A stretch of DNA of 64,000 nt, from the NCBI RefSeq assembly GCF_003096195.1, contig NZ_CP023004.1, positions 2,088,501-2,152,500 of the forward strand, written 5' to 3'. This document shows positions 62,759-64,000 of the stretch, piece by piece. The DNA comes from Ereboglobus luteus (GTDB lineage: Bacteria; Verrucomicrobiota; Verrucomicrobiia; Opitutales; Opitutaceae). Each line of letters starts with the position of its first letter. The stretch's first letter is position 1. A model generated the notes under the pieces. That model was not told where the DNA came from. It did no database searches and saw only the letters and a program-made list of their open reading frames with translations. Both the position numbers and the translations under genes were made by a program.

Positions 62759-64000
62759 ATGTCGCGCCCGGGCCACATTCTTCAGGTTTTGATTTTACGC
62801 GTGCGTCTCGCATGTCGCGCAGCTGTTTGGGTGACGTCGTTTGCCATTGCGTTTTTGTTTTCCGGCTGCGCCCACGCGCCACTCAACCAGCCGCTCGAAA
62901 AAAACGCGCCGCGTGCCGAGAGCCTGCGCATGCCCGCTGAAAACACAACCGACCTCGCTGTTTTCCTGTTTTTTTCCGGAGGCGGCAAACGCGCCTCCGC
63001 GCTTTCCTACGGCGTGCTCAAGGCCCTCTCCGACACGACCGTTTTGCTCGACGGGCACACACACCGCCTGAGCGACCGGGTCGAGTTCATCTCCTCTGTT
63101 TCAGGCGGGAGCTTCACCGCCGCCTATTACGGCCTCTACGGGGATCGCATTTTCGAGGACTTCGAAAAACGCTACCTCAAGCACAACACCGACGCCGCGC
63201 TCAGCTTGCGCCTCTTGAATCCCTACTGGTGGTTTCGTCTCGGCTCCGGTTACTACGGGCGCAGCGACATGGCGGCCCGCTATTACGACAAGCGCCTCTT
63301 CAAGGGCGCCACGTTTGGCGATCTCCTCAAAAACGGAAACCGTCCCTTCCTTTCCATCAACGCCACCGACGCGGCCAACGCCGAGCAGTTCTCCTTCACG
63401 CAGACGACCTTCGACCTGATCTCATCCGACCTTTCCCGCTACCCCATTTCCCGCGCCGTCGCCGCCTCGTCCGCCGTGCCCTTTGCGCTCACGCCGGTCA
63501 CGCTCAAGAATTATTCCAATAAGACCGGCGTGCAGTCCTACGTCGATCCGCTTTTGCTTCCTGCGCGCAAGGCTGACCCGATGCGCCCCCTCACCGAGCG
63601 CGAGCAATACTTGCGCAAAATCGTGCGCTCCTACACCGACGAGGGCGAGCGTCCCTTCATTCACCTCGTTGACGGGGGCATGTCCGACAACCTCGGACTG
63701 CACGGCATCATCGACGCGAGCGTGATGCTCGGCGGCTTGCACGAACTGATGGATCACGTGCGCATGAAGCCGCCCGAAAAACTCCTCTTCGTGATCGTAA
63801 ACGCCGAGGCGAGGCGCGGCGGCCACCTCACTGAAACGGAACGCACGCCCGGCTCGTTCGAAACCATGCGGCAAGTGAACGACATCCGCGGAAACCAGCG
63901 CAACGCGCGCACGCTCGAGGCGCTCATGCACCTCGTCGAGGAATGGAAGGACAGGAACCGCCCCCTTGCCGTCGCCGGGCAGCCCGCGCCTGAATTTTAT
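62759..64000 (+). CDS. Patatin-like phospholipase lipoprotein, partial
   Basis: Open from the ATG at 62759 to the window end (414 codons). Signal with lipobox: TSFAIAFLFSGC. Patatin motifs: oxyanion FFSGGGKRASALSYGV, nucleophile elbow SVSGGSFTAAYYG (G-x-S-x-G) and the Asp dyad in HLVDGGMSDNLGLH. The mature lipase domain begins about residue 70. The C-terminus is outside the window. It is a lipid hydrolase probably anchored in the outer membrane. It starts after a 53-bp spacer and is probably not part of the B12 operon. Confidence 0.88.
   Translation, partial: MSRPGHILQVLILRVRLACRAAVWVTSFAIAFLFSGCAHAPLNQPLEKNAPRAESLRMPAENTTDLAVFLFFSGGGKRASALSYGVLKALSDTTVLLDGHTHRLSDRVEFISSVSGGSFTAAYYGLYGDRIFEDFEKRYLKHNTDAALSLRLLNPYWWFRLGSGYYGRSDMAARYYDKRLFKGATFGDLLKNGNRPFLSINATDAANAEQFSFTQTTFDLISSDLSRYPISRAVAASSAVPFALTPVTLKNYSNKTGVQSYVDPLLLPARKADPMRPLTEREQYLRKIVRSYTDEGERPFIHLVDGGMSDNLGLHGIIDASVMLGGLHELMDHVRMKPPEKLLFVIVNAEARRGGHLTETERTPGSFETMRQVNDIRGNQRNARTLEALMHLVEEWKDRNRPLAVAGQPAPEFY

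Overview
The window is about 64 kb of GC-rich bacterial DNA with densely packed genes on both strands. The gene complement fits a verrucomicrobium, most likely of the Opitutaceae. It includes a three-gene sdhCAB with a fused cytochrome b subunit, FabV enoyl reductase, LutBC, a PIN-PhoH ATPase, a NhaD-type antiporter, many small lipoproteins, two TonB-dependent receptors and GTG starts. This assignment is inference from gene content; no rRNA or other phylogenetic marker was available, and I found no rRNA, tRNA or CRISPR array.

Layout. 1-1040: start of leuS on the minus strand, cut by the window edge. 1209-3958: a membrane-protein gene split by a 1755-bp insertion sequence with 16-bp inverted repeats and a 5-bp target duplication. 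4159-11645: ruvC, an S9 peptidase, an RsuA-type pseudouridine synthase coupled to an SH3-domain protein, folD, and a methyltransferase coupled to a REC/histidine-kinase hybrid. 12149-12994: three tandem copies of an apparent small-RNA transcription unit just before a phoH-like gene. 14724-15509: a small AT-richer islet with a truncated DUF1016 protein and a second protein of unknown function. 15544-25626: agmatine deiminase, sdhCAB, an MFS carrier, a Bax-inhibitor-like protein, AlkC glycosylase and a DnaQ-like exonuclease. 25754-37786: a CBS/DUF294 protein, GAF histidine kinase, DEAD-box helicase, TonB receptor, GNAT, fabV, dtd, comF and trpF. 37931-51232: lutBC, an FAD oxidoreductase, DUF2937, threonine aldolase, an antiporter, a two-repeat exported protein of unknown function, a lytic transglycosylase and a giant AsmA-like protein. 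51360-52557: two lipoproteins. 52720-62705: a cobalamin riboswitch followed by a B12 uptake and salvage operon (btuB, btuF, btuC, btuD, cobO, cobT, alpha/beta hydrolase, cobS, a RAYT element, cobC-like phosphatase). 62759-64000: a patatin-like lipoprotein that runs off the end.

How the genes work together. The best-supported functional unit is the B12 cluster: outer-membrane receptor, periplasmic binding protein, permease and ATPase bring in corrinoids, and CobO, CobT, CobS and the phosphatase rebuild adenosylcobalamin, all placed behind a B12-responsive leader. No cobU/cobP is present here, so one salvage step must be encoded elsewhere.

Repeats are the other main feature. At least ten places carry degenerate tandem heptamers, often as inverted pairs around a short centre, and several have become part of coding sequence (aguA and btuC N-termini, the btuF signal region, an internal segment of an FAD oxidoreductase). 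A second class, GTAG-headed hairpins, flanks a RAYT gene; such hairpins supply the stop codons of cobS and alkC and a possible start codon for the cobC-like gene. The most intriguing item is the triplicated small-RNA-like unit at 12311-12926. Each copy has a dyad element, a conserved hairpin and its own intrinsic terminator, and the terminator stem shows a compensatory difference between copies.
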